Positions 1 to 10,098 of a stretch of DNA of 64,000 nt are shown here, one piece after another; within the stretch, counting starts at the first letter, position 1, and each line of letters starts with the position of its first letter. The DNA lies in NCBI RefSeq assembly GCF_014199325.1, contig NZ_JACIJJ010000002.1, positions 186,001 through 250,000 on the forward strand. The letters are read 5' to 3'. The notes below the pieces were generated by a model, which saw nothing but the letters and a program-made list of their open reading frames with translations, made no database searches and had not been told where the DNA came from. Source of the DNA: Sphingomonas yantingensis. Lineage in GTDB: Bacteria > Pseudomonadota > Alphaproteobacteria > Sphingomonadales > Sphingomonadaceae. The position numbers and the translations under genes were made by a program.

Positions 1-3000
1 TCATGTCGGGCATCACCATGTCGGTGAAGAGCAGGCTGGGTCGCAGCCCCGCGTCGATCACCGCCAGCGCCTCCGGCCCGCTCGCTGCAGCATCGACGCC
101 GTAGCCGAGGTCGCGCAGCGCCTCGACCGAGAAGCTGCGGACGCGCTCCTCGTCCTCGACCACCAGCACGCGCTCGCCCGGCCGCGCGCGCGGCGGCTCG
201 CGATCGGCCGCCGCGCGATCGCGCGGGGCCGTCGCTTCGGCCGCGGCGCAGGGGAGGTAGAGGTGCACCGACGTCCCCTCGCCCGGCGTCGAATCGATCC
301 GGACATGCCCCCCCGACTGACGCACGAAGCCGAATACCTGGCTGAGGCCTAGGCCCGTGCCCTTGCCCACCGCCTTGGTGGTGAAGAACGGCTCGAACGC
401 GCGGCGGACCACGTCGGGCGGCATGCCCGCGCCGGTATCCGCGACGCAGAGGCGCAGGAAATCGCCGGGGGCGACGCCGTAGCGTTCGGCCTCCTCCCCC
501 TCGACGCGGTGCTGGCTGGTCGCGATCGTCAGCGTGCCGCCGCCGGCCATCGCGTCGCGCGCGTTGACGGCAAGGTTGAGGACCACGTTTTCGAGCTGGC
601 TGGGGTCGGCGACCGCGGGGCGCAGGTCGCCGGCCAGATGCGTCTCGACCCGGATATCGTCGCCGATCGTGCGGACGAGCAGGTCGAGCATCCCCTTCAC
701 CATCGCGTCGAGGTCGATCGGCCGCGGCGCCAGCGGCGTCTGGCGCGCAAAGGCGAGCAGCCGCTGCGTCAGCCCTGCCGCCCGCGTCGCGCCATCGCGC
801 GCCGCGGTCAGATAGCGGGCGATATCGGTCGATCCCTGCGCCACCCGCCGCTCGAGCAGGTCGAGCGCGCCGATGACGACGGCGAGCATGTTGTTGAAGT
901 CGTGCGCGATGCCGCCGGTCAACTGGCCGACCGCCTCCATCTTCTGCGCCTGACGCAGCTGTTCTTCCGCGGCCATCAACTGGCGGGTCCGTTCCTCGAC
1001 CGCGCGTTCCAGATCCTCGCGCGAGCGGGCGAGGACGTCGCGCGCCTCGACCACGGTCTGAATATCGGTCGTAGTGCCGAACCAGCGGGTGACGCGCCCG
1101 TCGCTGTCGCGCACCGCCGCCGCGCGGCCCATCGCCCAGCGATAGCTGCCACTCGGCGCGTGCCAGATGCGGTATTCGCGCTGATAGTCGTGGCCGGTTT
1201 CGACCGCCTCGCCCCAGGCGGCGAACGCGCCGTCACGGTCGTCGGGGTGGAGCACACGGTCCCAGGCATCGCCATCGGTGCTGCCCGGGGCGCTGCCGGT
1301 ATATTCGTACCAGCGCGCATTGTAATAATCGATTGCGCCGTCGGGTGTCGCGGCCCAGACCATGTGGTCGATCGAATCGGTGATCGCGCGGAACTGCGCC
1401 TCGCTCTCGCGCAGCGCGGCGACGGCGTTGGCGCGCTCGACCGCATCCCAGGAGATTTCGGCCACCGCCTCGACGAAGGCGATATCCTCCGGGTTCCAGG
1501 CGCGCGGTTCCGCCTGATTGACGTAGAGGGTGGCAAGCCAGCGCCCCTGTCGCAGCAGGGGCACGCCGATGACTGCGGCGGTCAGCCGGCTGACCGCGCT
1601 GCCCGCGACGCATTCGTCGCTGGCACAATCGGCGCTGACGAGCGTCCGACCCTCGCGATAGGCCTCGGTCATGGGCAGACCGAGTTCGTCCGCCGACAGG
1701 GACCCGCGCATCAGCGGCAGGCGCCCGCTGGTCCAGCCAGGACCGAACCAGGCGCTGCCGTCCGCGGCGATGCGGTAGAAGCCGACGCGGTCGAGCTCCA
1801 TCCGCCGGCCCAGCGCCGCCGCGGTCAGGCGCATGATCGCATCGGGAGTGTCGAGCCCACGTTGCCGTTCGGCGAGCGAGTAGATGAACGCCTGCGTCTC
1901 GGTCGCCTGGCGCAGTTCCTCGGTCGTCGCCCGCGCCGCTTCCTCAGCGGCCTTGCGCTGGGTGATGTCGAAAGTGATGCCGGGGAAGCGCACCATCGCG
2001 CCGCCCTCGCCGCGCATCGCCCGCCCCTCAGCCATCACCCAGCGGATCGAGCCGTCGGGCTGGACGAGGCGGTATTCCTCGGAGAACGCGGTGCCGTGGA
2101 GCAAGGTTGCGTCGATCGAGGCACGGACCCGCTCGGCATCGTCGGGATGGATCGCGGCGAAAAAGTCTTCGAGCGGCGCGCCTTCGGCCGGATCGCCGCC
2201 CTCCGCACCGTAAAGCCGCGCGAAGCTGCCATCGGCGGTCACGCGGTCGTTGACCACGTCCCAGTCCCAGACGCCGACGCCCTGTGCCGCCTGTAGCGCG
2301 AGTTCGAGGCGTGCCTGACTCTCTTCAAGCGCGCGTTCGGCGACGGCGCGGTCGGTAACGTCGGTCGCCTCGATGAAGATGCGCGCGACCTCGCCCGTGC
2401 CGTCACGGATCGGCTGATAGACGAAATCGACGATCCGTTCCTCGAGCGGCGCGCTGCCGCCGCGTGCCAGCATGATCCGCGCGCCCCACGCGCGATAGGT
2501 CTTGCCGGTTAGGCGCACATTGTCGAGCAGGTCGGCGAAGCCCTGCTCGACCACTTCGGGCACGACCTCTCGCACCGCACGGCCGATCACGTCGCGCCGG
2601 CCGATCAGTTCGAGGTACGTGTCGTTCGCCATCTCGAACCGATGGTCCGGACCCGCGACCAGCGCGACGGCGCCCGGCGATTGCTGGAACAATTCGTTCA
2701 GCCGCTCGATCTCGGCCCGACTCTCGCGCTCGGCGAGCACGAAGCGCGTCGTCTCGTTGCCTTGGTTGAGCACACCGGCGACGTGGCCGAACTCGTCGCG
2801 GATCGGCGTGCCCGAATAATTCCAGTAGGTCTCCTGCGGAACGCCGTCCCGCTCCATCATCAGAAGCTGGTCGAAACTGGCGAACGGAGTGCCGTCGCGC
2901 ATCGCCGTGTCGAACGCCGGGCCGACCACGTCCCAGATGTCGGCCCAGACCTCCGCCCCCGGCCGCCCCAGCGCCCAGGGGTGCCGGTCGGCCGGGATCG

Positions 3001-3208
3001 CCGACCACGCGTCGTTATAGAGGAGGTGGAAGTCCGGCCCCCAATAGATCGCCATCGGGAAGGACGAGGCTAGACAGAGATTGAGGCTGAATCGCAGCGC
3101 CTGCGGCCACGTCTCCGGCGGGCCGAGCGGATGGCCGCGCCAGTCCTTTTCGCGGATGCGCGCCGCCATCTCGCCCGGATGGTCCAGAAAGCGCAGCCCC
3201 GAATGCAT
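1..3208 (-). CDS. Hybrid sensor histidine kinase with PAS/GAF domains and receiver (3' end off window)
   Basis: The frame starts at ATG 3208 and runs to the left edge without a stop, giving about 1069 residues. I read an N-terminal PAS-like block (about 40-150), two further PAS blocks (about 160-290 and 300-420), a GAF-like block (about 450-575), a fourth PAS block (about 585-720), then HisKA with the H-box [11 protein letters not shown] (phospho-acceptor His near 769). The N-box ([12 protein letters not shown]) and the DTGAGM and GTGLGL ATP-lid motifs follow. A receiver begins near residue 985 with VLVVEDE and its acceptor Asp near 1063 in TDMVMPDM. The H-box style is that of large soluble hybrid kinases. 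No membrane segment is visible, so the protein is probably cytoplasmic. The signal is unknown. The protein is cut only by the window edge. Confidence 0.93.
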   Translation of the reverse strand, partial: MHSGLRFLDHPGEMAARIREKDWRGHPLGPPETWPQALRFSLNLCLASSFPMAIYWGPDFHLLYNDAWSAIPADRHPWALGRPGAEVWADIWDVVGPAFDTAMRDGTPFASFDQLLMMERDGVPQETYWNYSGTPIRDEFGHVAGVLNQGNETTRFVLAERESRAEIERLNELFQQSPGAVALVAGPDHRFEMANDTYLELIGRRDVIGRAVREVVPEVVEQGFADLLDNVRLTGKTYRAWGARIMLARGGSAPLEERIVDFVYQPIRDGTGEVARIFIEATDVTDRAVAERALEESQARLELALQAAQGVGVWDWDVVNDRVTADGSFARLYGAEGGDPAEGAPLEDFFAAIHPDDAERVRASIDATLLHGTAFSEEYRLVQPDGSIRWVMAEGRAMRGEGGAMVRFPGITFDITQRKAAEEAARATTEELRQATETQAFIYSLAERQRGLDTPDAIMRLTAAALGRRMELDRVGFYRIAADGSAWFGPGWTSGRLPLMRGSLSADELGLPMTEAYREGRTLVSADCASDECVAGSAVSRLTAAVIGVPLLRQGRWLATLYVNQAEPRAWNPEDIAFVEAVAEISWDAVERANAVAALRESEAQFRAITDSIDHMVWAATPDGAIDYYNARWYEYTGSAPGSTDGDAWDRVLHPDDRDGAFAAWGEAVETGHDYQREYRIWHAPSGSYRWAMGRAAAVRDSDGRVTRWFGTTTDIQTVVEARDVLARSREDLERAVEERTRQLMAAEEQLRQAQKMEAVGQLTGGIAHDFNNMLAVVIGALDLLERRVAQGSTDIARYLTAARDGATRAAGLTQRLLAFARQTPLAPRPIDLDAMVKGMLDLLVRTIGDDIRVETHLAGDLRPAVADPSQLENVVLNLAVNARDAMAGGGTLTIATSQHRVEGEEAERYGVAPGDFLRLCVADTGAGMPPDVVRRAFEPFFTTKAVGKGTGLGLSQVFGFVRQSGGHVRIDSTPGEGTSVHLYLPCAAAEATAPRDRAAADREPPRARPGERVLVVEDEERVRSFSVEALRDLGYGVDAAASGPEALAVIDAGLRPSLLFTDMVMPDM

Positions 3209-3315
3209 GCGTCAGCGATGACGGGGATTTCAGGGACTTGTCAATCACCCACGCAGGGTCGCTCGACATGGGGCGAGAGCGGGCTAAGGATGGGGCAGAG
3301 GATGTGGAGAGACAT

Positions 3316-4323
3316 ATGAAACTGGCAAGCCTGAAAGCGGGACGCGACGGTCGTCTGGTGGTCGTGTCGAGCGACCTTGCCTGGTACGCCGATGCCAGCC
3401 AGATCGCGCCCACGCTGCAGGCGGCGCTCGACGACTGGGACCGCGTGTCGGGCGATCTTCAGAACCTGGCAACCGACCTCGATCACGAAGTCATCCCGCG
3501 CGAGCGGTTCCACGAGCGCGACGCCGCCTCGCCGCTGCCGCGCGCGTATCAGTGGGCGGACGGCTCCGCGTACGTGAACCATGTCGCGCTGGTGCGGCAG
3601 GCGCGCGGGGCGGAGATGCCCGAGAGCTTCTGGCACGATCCGCTGATGTATCAGGGCGGCTCGGACGGTTTCCTCGCCCCCCGCGATCCGATCCCGCTGG
3701 CCGACGAAAGCTGGGGCTGTGATCTCGAGGCCGAGGTCGTCGTCGTGACCGGCGACGTGGCGCAGGGCGCGAACCGGGAGGAGGCGCTGGCCGCCGTTCG
3801 CCTCGTCGGGCTAACCAACGACGTGTCGCTGCGCGGGCTGATCCCCGGCGAACTCGCCAAGGGGTTCGGCTTCTTTCAGTCCAAGCCTGCCAGCGCATTT
3901 TCGCCGGTGTTCGTGACGCCCGAATCACTGGGCGACTGGTGGCAGGACGGCAAGCTCCACCGCCGCCTGAACGTCGACCTCAACGGCCAGCCCTTCGGCC
4001 GGGCGGAGGCGGGCCAGGACATGACCTTCGACTTCGGCACGCTGATCGCGCACGCGGCCAGGACGCGCGCGCTGGGGGCTGGGACGATCATCGGGTCGGG
4101 CACCGTCTCGAACCGCGACGCCGATGGCGGGCCGGGCAAGCCCATTGCCGAGGGCGGCGTCGGCTATTCCTGCATTGCCGAGATCCGCACGGTCGAGACG
4201 ATCAAGGGCGGCGCGGCGACGACGCCGTTCCTGAAGGCTGGCGACACCGTCCGCATCTGGGCCGAGGACGACAGGCACCACTCGATCTTCGGCGCGATCG
4301 AGCAGGCGGTGGTGGCGGGCTGA
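3316..4323 (+). CDS. Fumarylacetoacetate hydrolase family protein (FAA-hydrolase fold)
   Basis: This 335-residue protein belongs to the FAH superfamily, metal-dependent C-C hydrolases of acylpyruvate-like substrates. The C-terminal FAH fold carries the metal-site signature: an acidic E-x-E in DLEAEVVVV, a later Asp in LTNDVSLRG, and a GSGTVSNRD-type substrate loop. An upstream in-frame start at 3238 would add 26 non-conserved residues. I prefer ATG 3316 because GGAG lies 6 bases before it and the product then opens with MKLASLK as in relatives. It stands alone, convergent with ygfZ, so no pathway is shown by context. Homologues work in aromatic amino acid (homogentisate) or related ring-cleavage routes. 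The exact substrate is not established. Confidence 0.88.
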   Translation: MKLASLKAGRDGRLVVVSSDLAWYADASQIAPTLQAALDDWDRVSGDLQNLATDLDHEVIPRERFHERDAASPLPRAYQWADGSAYVNHVALVRQARGAEMPESFWHDPLMYQGGSDGFLAPRDPIPLADESWGCDLEAEVVVVTGDVAQGANREEALAAVRLVGLTNDVSLRGLIPGELAKGFGFFQSKPASAFSPVFVTPESLGDWWQDGKLHRRLNVDLNGQPFGRAEAGQDMTFDFGTLIAHAARTRALGAGTIIGSGTVSNRDADGGPGKPIAEGGVGYSCIAEIRTVETIKGGAATTPFLKAGDTVRIWAEDDRHHSIFGAIEQAVVAG

Positions 4324-4327
4324 ACGA

Positions 4328-5065
4328 TCAGGCGGCGCCGTCCTCGCGCAGCGCCGCCGCCAGCCAATTGGGGACGAGGGCATCGCCCAGCCCCTCCACC
4401 CGGCGATGCTCGACCATCAGGCCGAGGTCGGGGTAGGTCGCCCGCGTCCGTGGTCCCGGCTCGCCCAGCGGTGCGACGACCAGCCGGCGATTGACCTTCG
4501 CGCGGTGGTGCATCCGGGCGGTATTCTCCTGCCCGACATAACATCCCTTGGTGAAGCTCACGCCGTTCAGCTCGCGCGCATTCGCCTCCAGCCACAGCGT
4601 CTCGGCGTCGCCGAGTTCGCCAACCCCCTCGGTCACGCCGAGTGACAGGCGATGCGCGCGCCACGCGTCGCTGGCATCCGCCCCGGCCTCTTCCGACAGC
4701 CAGCGATGGCCGAGAGCCGCCAGCCGCGGATCGGCGGGCTGGTCGAGCCCCGCGGGCGACCAGTGGACGAAACGCGCAGGCTCAATCTGAATCGTGATCG
4801 CGCGGCGCAAGCGATAGAGGGTCAGCCGCTTCGCCAGCGCCTCGGCCCGCGCCGCCTCGGCATCGACCAGCACGTCGTCGCCCTCGGCCCAGAGGATGAA
4901 GTCGAAAAGCGCCTTGCCCTGCGGACTGAGCAGCGCGGTCCAGACCGGGTGGCCCTCCACGAGCTCGCGCACGTCGTGGGTGACGAGGCCCTGGAGGTAG
5001 CCGCGCACGTCCTCCCCCGACAGGCGGATGATCGAACGGTCGGCAAGGTGGGTGGCATCGCTCAT
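4328..5065 (-). CDS. ygfZ: YgfZ/GcvT-like folate-binding iron-sulfur cluster repair protein
   Basis: The product has 245 residues and is related to the aminomethyltransferase GcvT. YgfZ proteins bind tetrahydrofolate and help maintain Fe-S enzymes such as MiaB. The family hallmark KGCYVGQE with its conserved cysteine is present near residue 175, preceded by the N-terminal stretch LQGLVTHDV typical of the family. It is divergent from the dihydroorotase-like gene, with only 44 bases between the starts, so the two probably share a promoter region. Its length is at the short end for the family but normal for alphaproteobacterial members. Confidence 0.92.
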   Translation of the reverse strand: MSDATHLADRSIIRLSGEDVRGYLQGLVTHDVRELVEGHPVWTALLSPQGKALFDFILWAEGDDVLVDAEAARAEALAKRLTLYRLRRAITIQIEPARFVHWSPAGLDQPADPRLAALGHRWLSEEAGADASDAWRAHRLSLGVTEGVGELGDAETLWLEANARELNGVSFTKGCYVGQENTARMHHRAKVNRRLVVAPLGEPGPRTRATYPDLGLMVEHRRVEGLGDALVPNWLAAALREDGAA

Positions 5066-5109
5066 GGTCAGGACGTAAGAGGTCCGCGACGACAGCGAAA
5101 GAGGCGGCC

Positions 5110-6435
5110 ATGACCTACGACCTGAAGCTTTCCGGCGGCACCGTGCATCTGCCCGGCGGGCCGGCGCAGGTCGACGTGTTCGTGCGCGAGGGCCGGATCG
5201 CGGCGATCGGCGGGAGCGGCGACGCGGGCGCCACGATCGACGTCACCGGCCTCGACGTGCTGCCCGGTGTCATCGACAGCCAAGTCCATTTCCGCGAGCC
5301 CGGCCTCGAGCACAAGGAAGACCTCGAAAGCGGCAGTGTCGCCGCCGTGATGGGCGGCGTGACCGCGGTGTTCGAGATGCCGAACACCAACCCCAATACC
5401 GACAATGAGGGCGCGATCCTCGACAAGCTCGCGCGTGCGCATCATCGCATGTGGTGCGACCACGCCTTCTATGTCGGCGCGACCGGCCAGAATGCCGAGG
5501 AACTGCGCGCGCTGGAGCGGATGCCGGGCACCGCGGGGGTCAAGATCTTCATGGGCTCCTCCACCGGCAACCTCCTGGTCGCGGAGGACGAGGCGCTGTC
5601 GCGCGTCCTCGCCTCCGGCACCCGCCGCGTCGCGATCCATGCCGAGGACGAGGCGCGGATGAACGAGCGCGCGGCAGAGCACCGCATCAACGGCGACCCC
5701 GCATCGCACCCCGTCTGGCGCGACGACGAGAGCGCGATGCTGGCGACGCGCCGCATCCTGCGGCTGGCGCGGGAAGCCAAGCGGCGCATCCACGTCCTCC
5801 ACATCTCGACGCCGGCCGAACTCGAACTGCTCGCCCAGCACAAGGACATCGCGACGTGCGAGGTGACGCCCCAACACCTGACGCTGGCGGGCGAGGAAGC
5901 CTATGCGCGGATCGGCACCTATGCGCAGATGAACCCGCCGATCCGATCGGGCGCACACCGTGACGGCCTGTGGCACTGGATGGGGCAGGGGGTGCCCGAC
6001 GTCATCGGCTCCGACCACGCGCCGCATACGATCGCGGAGAAGGAACGCGCCTACCCCGCCAGCCCCAGCGGCATGCCCGGCGTACAGACGCTGCTACCGC
6101 TGATGCTCAACCATGTGGCGGAGGGGCGGCTGACGCTCCAGCGGCTGATCGACCTGACCAGCGCGGGGCCGCAGCGCATCTTCGGCTTGGTGCGGAAGGG
6201 CCGGATCGCGATGGGCTATGACGCCGACTTCACCGTCGTCGACCTGAAGCGCCGCTGGACGGTGAGCGCCGACTGGCTCGCGTCGCGCTGCGGCTGGTCT
6301 CCGTTCGAGGGCTGGGACCTGACTGGCAAGCCGATCGGCACGATCATCCGCGGGCAGACGGCGATGTGGGAGGATGCGTTGGTGGGAACGGCACAGGGCG
6401 AGCCGCTGAAGTTCGAGGGGACGGAATTCAACTGA
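5110..6435 (+). CDS. pyrC: Dihydroorotase-like cyclic amidohydrolase
   Basis: This 441-residue protein is of the class I dihydroorotase/allantoinase amidohydrolase group. Dihydroorotase cyclises carbamoyl aspartate in pyrimidine synthesis. Visible family features are the REPG motif near residue 61, the lysine in VKIFMGSS that would be carboxylated, His in AIHAEDE and LHIST, and the SDHAPHT metal/catalytic motif near residue 300. One deviation stands out: the usual HxH zinc pair before REPG reads Q-V-H, so the first histidine ligand is glutamine. No pyrB lies next to it. It may be a subgroup enzyme with altered metal binding or a non-catalytic partner, so the symbol is tentative. Confidence 0.85.
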   Translation: MTYDLKLSGGTVHLPGGPAQVDVFVREGRIAAIGGSGDAGATIDVTGLDVLPGVIDSQVHFREPGLEHKEDLESGSVAAVMGGVTAVFEMPNTNPNTDNEGAILDKLARAHHRMWCDHAFYVGATGQNAEELRALERMPGTAGVKIFMGSSTGNLLVAEDEALSRVLASGTRRVAIHAEDEARMNERAAEHRINGDPASHPVWRDDESAMLATRRILRLAREAKRRIHVLHISTPAELELLAQHKDIATCEVTPQHLTLAGEEAYARIGTYAQMNPPIRSGAHRDGLWHWMGQGVPDVIGSDHAPHTIAEKERAYPASPSGMPGVQTLLPLMLNHVAEGRLTLQRLIDLTSAGPQRIFGLVRKGRIAMGYDADFTVVDLKRRWTVSADWLASRCGWSPFEGWDLTGKPIGTIIRGQTAMWEDALVGTAQGEPLKFEGTEFN

Positions 6436-6439
6436 TCCT

Positions 6440-6464
6440 CTCCCCTCCCTGGAAGGGAGGGGAG
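6440..6464. terminator. GC-rich hairpin after the dihydroorotase-like gene
   Basis: A perfect 11-bp inverted repeat (CTCCCCTCCCT against AGGGAGGGGAG) with a 3-base loop lies 5 bases after the stop at 6435. There is no T-run, so it may be a transcript-stabilising hairpin or a short dispersed repeat rather than a strong intrinsic terminator. Confidence 0.5.
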
Positions 6465-6516
6465 GTAGAAGGCCCCCCCCATTGCCCCGTCCCCGCTTCG
6501 TTCTCATATCTCGGCC

Positions 6517-8703
6517 ATGGCGATCCAGATCCGCACCAGCCTGGCCGAGCCCGAAACCGGGCAGAGCTTCGTCCCTCACCGCCCCGCGCGGCCGCCTAAG
6601 GCGGAAGGGGGCAAAAGGTTCAAGCTCGTCAGCGAATACACCCCCTCCGGCGACCAGCCGACCGCGATCAAGGAGTTGGTCGAGCAGGCGGAGGCAGGGG
6701 AGCGGGATCAGGTGCTGCTCGGTGTCACGGGCTCGGGCAAGACCTTCACCATGGCCAAGGTGATCGAGGCGGTGCAGCGCCCCGCGCTGATCCTTGCCCC
6801 CAACAAGATCCTCGCCGCGCAGCTCTACGGCGAGTTCAAGTCGTTTTTTCCCGACAACGCGGTCGAATATTTCGTCAGCTATTACGACTATTATCAGCCC
6901 GAAGCCTATGTGCCGCGGTCGGACACGTACATCGAGAAGGAAAGCTCGATCAACGAGGCGATCGACCGGATGCGCCACTCGGCCACCCGGTCCTTGCTCG
7001 AACGCGACGACGTGCTGATCGTTGCCTCGGTGTCGTGCCTTTACGGCATCGGCTCGGTCGAGACCTATTCGGCGATGATCTTCGACCTGAAAAAGGGCGA
7101 GACGCACGACCAGCGCGAGATCATCCGCAAGCTTGTCGCGCTCCAGTACAAGCGCAACGACGCCGCGTTCCAGCGCGGTGCGTTCCGGGTGCGCGGCGAC
7201 AGCCTCGAACTCTTCCCCTCGCACTATGAGGACAGCGCCTGGCGGATCAGCTTCTTCGGCGACGAGATCGAGGAGATCACCGAGTTCGATCCGCTGACCG
7301 GGCAGAAGGTCGCCAGCCTCAATTCGATCCGCATCTATGCCAACAGCCACTATGTGACGCCCGGCCCCACGATGAAGCAGGCCACGCACGCGATCCGGCA
7401 CGAGCTGGAGGAGCGGCTGAAGGAGTTGCAGGCGGAGGGCAAGCTCCTCGAGGCACAGCGGCTGGAGCAGCGGACGAACTTCGACCTCGAGATGATCGCC
7501 GCCACGGGGTCGTGCGCGGGGATCGAGAATTACAGCCGCTTCCTGACCGGCCGCCTGCCCGGCGAGCCGCCGCCGACGCTGTTCGAATATCTGCCCGAAA
7601 ACGCGATGCTGTTCGTCGACGAGAGCCACCAGACGATCGGCCAGATCAGCGCGATGGCGCGCGGCGATCACCGGCGCAAGATCACGCTGGCGGAGTATGG
7701 CTTCCGCCTGCCGTCGTGCATCGACAACCGGCCGCTGCGCTTCAACGAATGGGACGCGATGCGGCCGCAGACCGTCTGCGTCTCCGCGACGCCCGGCGGG
7801 TGGGAGATGGAGCAGACCGGCGGCGTCTTCGTCGAACAGGTCATCCGCCCCACCGGCCTCATCGACCCGCCGGTCGAGATCAAGCCTGTCGAGGAGCAGG
7901 TGCAGGACCTGATCGTCGAGGCGCGCAAGACGACCGAGGCCGGCTATCGCACGCTCGTCACCACGCTCACCAAGCGGATGGCCGAGGACCTGACCGAATA
8001 TATGCACGAGGCGGGGATCAAGGTCCGCTACATGCACTCCGACGTCGAGACGCTGGAGCGCATCGAGCTGATCCGCGACCTGCGCATGGGCGTGTACGAC
8101 GTGCTGATCGGCATCAACCTGCTGCGCGAGGGGCTCGATATCCCCGAATGCGGGCTAGTCGCGATCCTCGATGCCGACAAGGAAGGGTTCCTCCGCTCCG
8201 AAACGTCGCTGATCCAGACGATCGGCCGCGCAGCGCGCAACGTCGACGGGCGCGTGATCCTCTATGCCGACCGCATGACGGGATCGATGGAGCGCGCGCT
8301 CAACGAAACTGGCCGCCGGCGCGAGAAGCAGGAGGCGTACAACGCCGAGCACGGCATCACGCCGCAGACGATCCGCCGCGACATCGGCGACATCATCAAG
8401 CACGTGTCGCAGCAGGACCAGGTCACGGTCGAGATCGGCGACGACCGCCCGCACATGGTCGGCCACAACCTGCGCGCGTACATCGAGGAGCTCGAAAAGA
8501 AGATGCGCAAGGCCGCATCAGACCTCGAGTTCGAGGAAGCCGGCCGCATCCGCGACGAAATCCGCTCGCTAGAGGCGGAGGAACTGGGGCTACCGGATCA
8601 TGAGAAGAAGGCGCCGATCATGGGGCGGTCGAACGAGGGCAAGCCGGGAACGAGGAAGGACCGGTTCGGGAAGACGAAGCGGAAGTGGGGCGGGGCGCGT
8701 TAG
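6517..8703 (+). CDS. uvrB: Excinuclease ABC subunit UvrB
   Basis: The product has 728 residues and is the damage-verifying helicase-like subunit of nucleotide excision repair, working with UvrA and UvrC. Walker A GVTGSGKT is at residues 69-76. The damage-probing beta-hairpin region ([20 protein letters not shown]) is intact, followed by the DESH helicase motif, the C-terminal helicase domain ([17 protein letters not shown]) and the UVR domain ([14 protein letters not shown]) that contacts UvrC. About 25 extra N-terminal residues precede the usual [14 protein letters not shown] start, which is common in this lineage. The stop overlaps the stop of the convergent MFS gene by 4 bases. Confidence 0.98.
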   Translation: MAIQIRTSLAEPETGQSFVPHRPARPPKAEGGKRFKLVSEYTPSGDQPTAIKELVEQAEAGERDQVLLGVTGSGKTFTMAKVIEAVQRPALILAPNKILAAQLYGEFKSFFPDNAVEYFVSYYDYYQPEAYVPRSDTYIEKESSINEAIDRMRHSATRSLLERDDVLIVASVSCLYGIGSVETYSAMIFDLKKGETHDQREIIRKLVALQYKRNDAAFQRGAFRVRGDSLELFPSHYEDSAWRISFFGDEIEEITEFDPLTGQKVASLNSIRIYANSHYVTPGPTMKQATHAIRHELEERLKELQAEGKLLEAQRLEQRTNFDLEMIAATGSCAGIENYSRFLTGRLPGEPPPTLFEYLPENAMLFVDESHQTIGQISAMARGDHRRKITLAEYGFRLPSCIDNRPLRFNEWDAMRPQTVCVSATPGGWEMEQTGGVFVEQVIRPTGLIDPPVEIKPVEEQVQDLIVEARKTTEAGYRTLVTTLTKRMAEDLTEYMHEAGIKVRYMHSDVETLERIELIRDLRMGVYDVLIGINLLREGLDIPECGLVAILDADKEGFLRSETSLIQTIGRAARNVDGRVILYADRMTGSMERALNETGRRREKQEAYNAEHGITPQTIRRDIGDIIKHVSQQDQVTVEIGDDRPHMVGHNLRAYIEELEKKMRKAASDLEFEEAGRIRDEIRSLEAEELGLPDHEKKAPIMGRSNEGKPGTRKDRFGKTKRKWGGAR

Positions 8704-9992
8704 GCCGCGTGCCAATCCCGGCGCAGGTGCTTGATCGCCAGCGCCATCAGTCCAGCCGCCACGAGATAGAAGCCTAGCGCCGCGATCGCTGCCCAGCGCA
8801 GCGCATCGTCGCCGAGGCTCGCCTTCATCGAATCGGCCATCGCGCCCATGATCCATGAGCCGAGGCCGAGGCCCACGAGGTTGTTGATGAGCAGGAACGA
8901 CGCGCTTGCCGTCGCGCGCATCGGCGGGGGGACGAGGCCCTGTACCGCGGTCGTCACCGGCCCCAGCCACAGGATGTTGAACCCGTTGGGGATGAGGAGC
9001 AGCGCCCAGGCGAGCCGGGGCGATCCGCTCGCCAGCAGCCCGCCCGCGAACAAGGGCACGGTGATGAGCCACGCGATCATCGGCAGCTTGGCATAGACGC
9101 CCTTGTCGGCCCCTAGCTTGTCGGCAAGCACGCCGCCGAGCAGCACGCCCGCACTGCCGCCCACCAGCAGCACCGACCCCATGTAAAGCGCCGCGTCGAA
9201 CAGCTCGAACCCGAAGCTGCGGATGAGGACCGAGGGCATCCAATAGGCGAGGCCGTAGCCGCACATCGAACTGAACCCCGCCGCGAAGCCCATCAGCCAG
9301 AAGCTCGGCTTCTTCGCGAGGATCGCGAAGACGCGGCCGACTGGCACGCGCTCGGTCGCGGGGGGCACGGGATCGCTCATGCCCCGCGCCGGCTCGCGCA
9401 CGATCAGGCGGAAGATCGGCGCGATGACGACGCCCGCCACGCCGACGACGAGGAACGCGGTCCGCCAGTCGACCGTCGCGGCGATGTATCCGCCGAGGAT
9501 CGACCCGCCCGCCAGCCCGATCGGGATGCCGAGCGAGTAGATGGCCAGCGCCTTGGCGCGGCGGTTGGGCGGGAAATAGTCGGAGATCATCGCATAGGAG
9601 GGGGCGACGCCGCCCGCCTCGCCCACGCCCACGCCGATGCGGAAGGCGAAGAGCTGCCAGAAACTGGTCGCCATGCCGCACAGCGCCGTGAACGCGCTCC
9701 AGATGCCGAGCGAGATGGTGATGACCCAGCTGCGGCTCGTCCGGTCGGCGATCAGCGCAAGCGGGATGGCAAGCGTCGAATAGAGCATGGCAAAGGCGAT
9801 GCCGCCGAGCGCGCCGAGCTGCGTGTCGGTGAGGCCAAGTTCGGCCTTGATCGGCTGGACGAGGATGCCGAGAATCTGTCGGTCGAGGAAGTTGAAGGTG
9901 TAGACGACCAGCAGCATCGCGAGAACCAGCGCGCGATAGCCGGGCGTCACCTCCGTCAACCGGCCCCGTGCGTCCACTGCGCTGCTCGCCAT
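8700..9992 (-). CDS. MFS transporter, spinster-like
   Basis: This 430-residue integral membrane protein shows about 12 hydrophobic segments in two halves. The start region ([26 protein letters not shown]) is typical of the spinster-like MFS transporters common in sphingomonads, and the MFS loop signature with RTSRSWV follows TM2. It lies 106 bases downstream of, and in the same direction as, the TonB-dependent receptor gene. The two probably form an outer-plus-inner-membrane uptake pair, although a hairpin between them could reduce read-through. The substrate cannot be read from sequence. Confidence 0.9.
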   Translation of the reverse strand: MASSAVDARGRLTEVTPGYRALVLAMLLVVYTFNFLDRQILGILVQPIKAELGLTDTQLGALGGIAFAMLYSTLAIPLALIADRTSRSWVITISLGIWSAFTALCGMATSFWQLFAFRIGVGVGEAGGVAPSYAMISDYFPPNRRAKALAIYSLGIPIGLAGGSILGGYIAATVDWRTAFLVVGVAGVVIAPIFRLIVREPARGMSDPVPPATERVPVGRVFAILAKKPSFWLMGFAAGFSSMCGYGLAYWMPSVLIRSFGFELFDAALYMGSVLLVGGSAGVLLGGVLADKLGADKGVYAKLPMIAWLITVPLFAGGLLASGSPRLAWALLLIPNGFNILWLGPVTTAVQGLVPPPMRATASASFLLINNLVGLGLGSWIMGAMADSMKASLGDDALRWAAIAALGFYLVAAGLMALAIKHLRRDWHAA

Positions 9993-10053
9993 ACCCGATC
10001 CTCGAATGTTTGGGCAGAGCTTACGCGAACCGCGCGCGATGCCAAGCGTCTTG

Positions 10054-10088
10054 AAACAAAACGGGCGAACGGCCGAAGCCGCCCGCCC
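10054..10088 (-). terminator. Probable intrinsic terminator of the TonB-dependent receptor gene
   Basis: Read on the minus strand, a GC hairpin with a TTCG loop (stem about GGGCG...CGCCC, 10063-10088) is followed by GTTTTGTTTC. It starts 11 bases after the receptor stop and would lower transcription into the MFS gene. Confidence 0.6.
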
Positions 10089-10098
10089 ATTCCCCCTT

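Noticed and set aside
509..2296. 595-codon open frame on the plus strand
   Set aside because: It lies opposite the hybrid kinase, which has clear kinase and PAS motifs, and shows Arg/Gly/Asp-rich composition typical of GC-driven antisense frames.
6094..8037. 647-codon minus-strand frame
   Set aside because: Antisense to uvrB and the end of the dihydroorotase-like gene, with no domain features.
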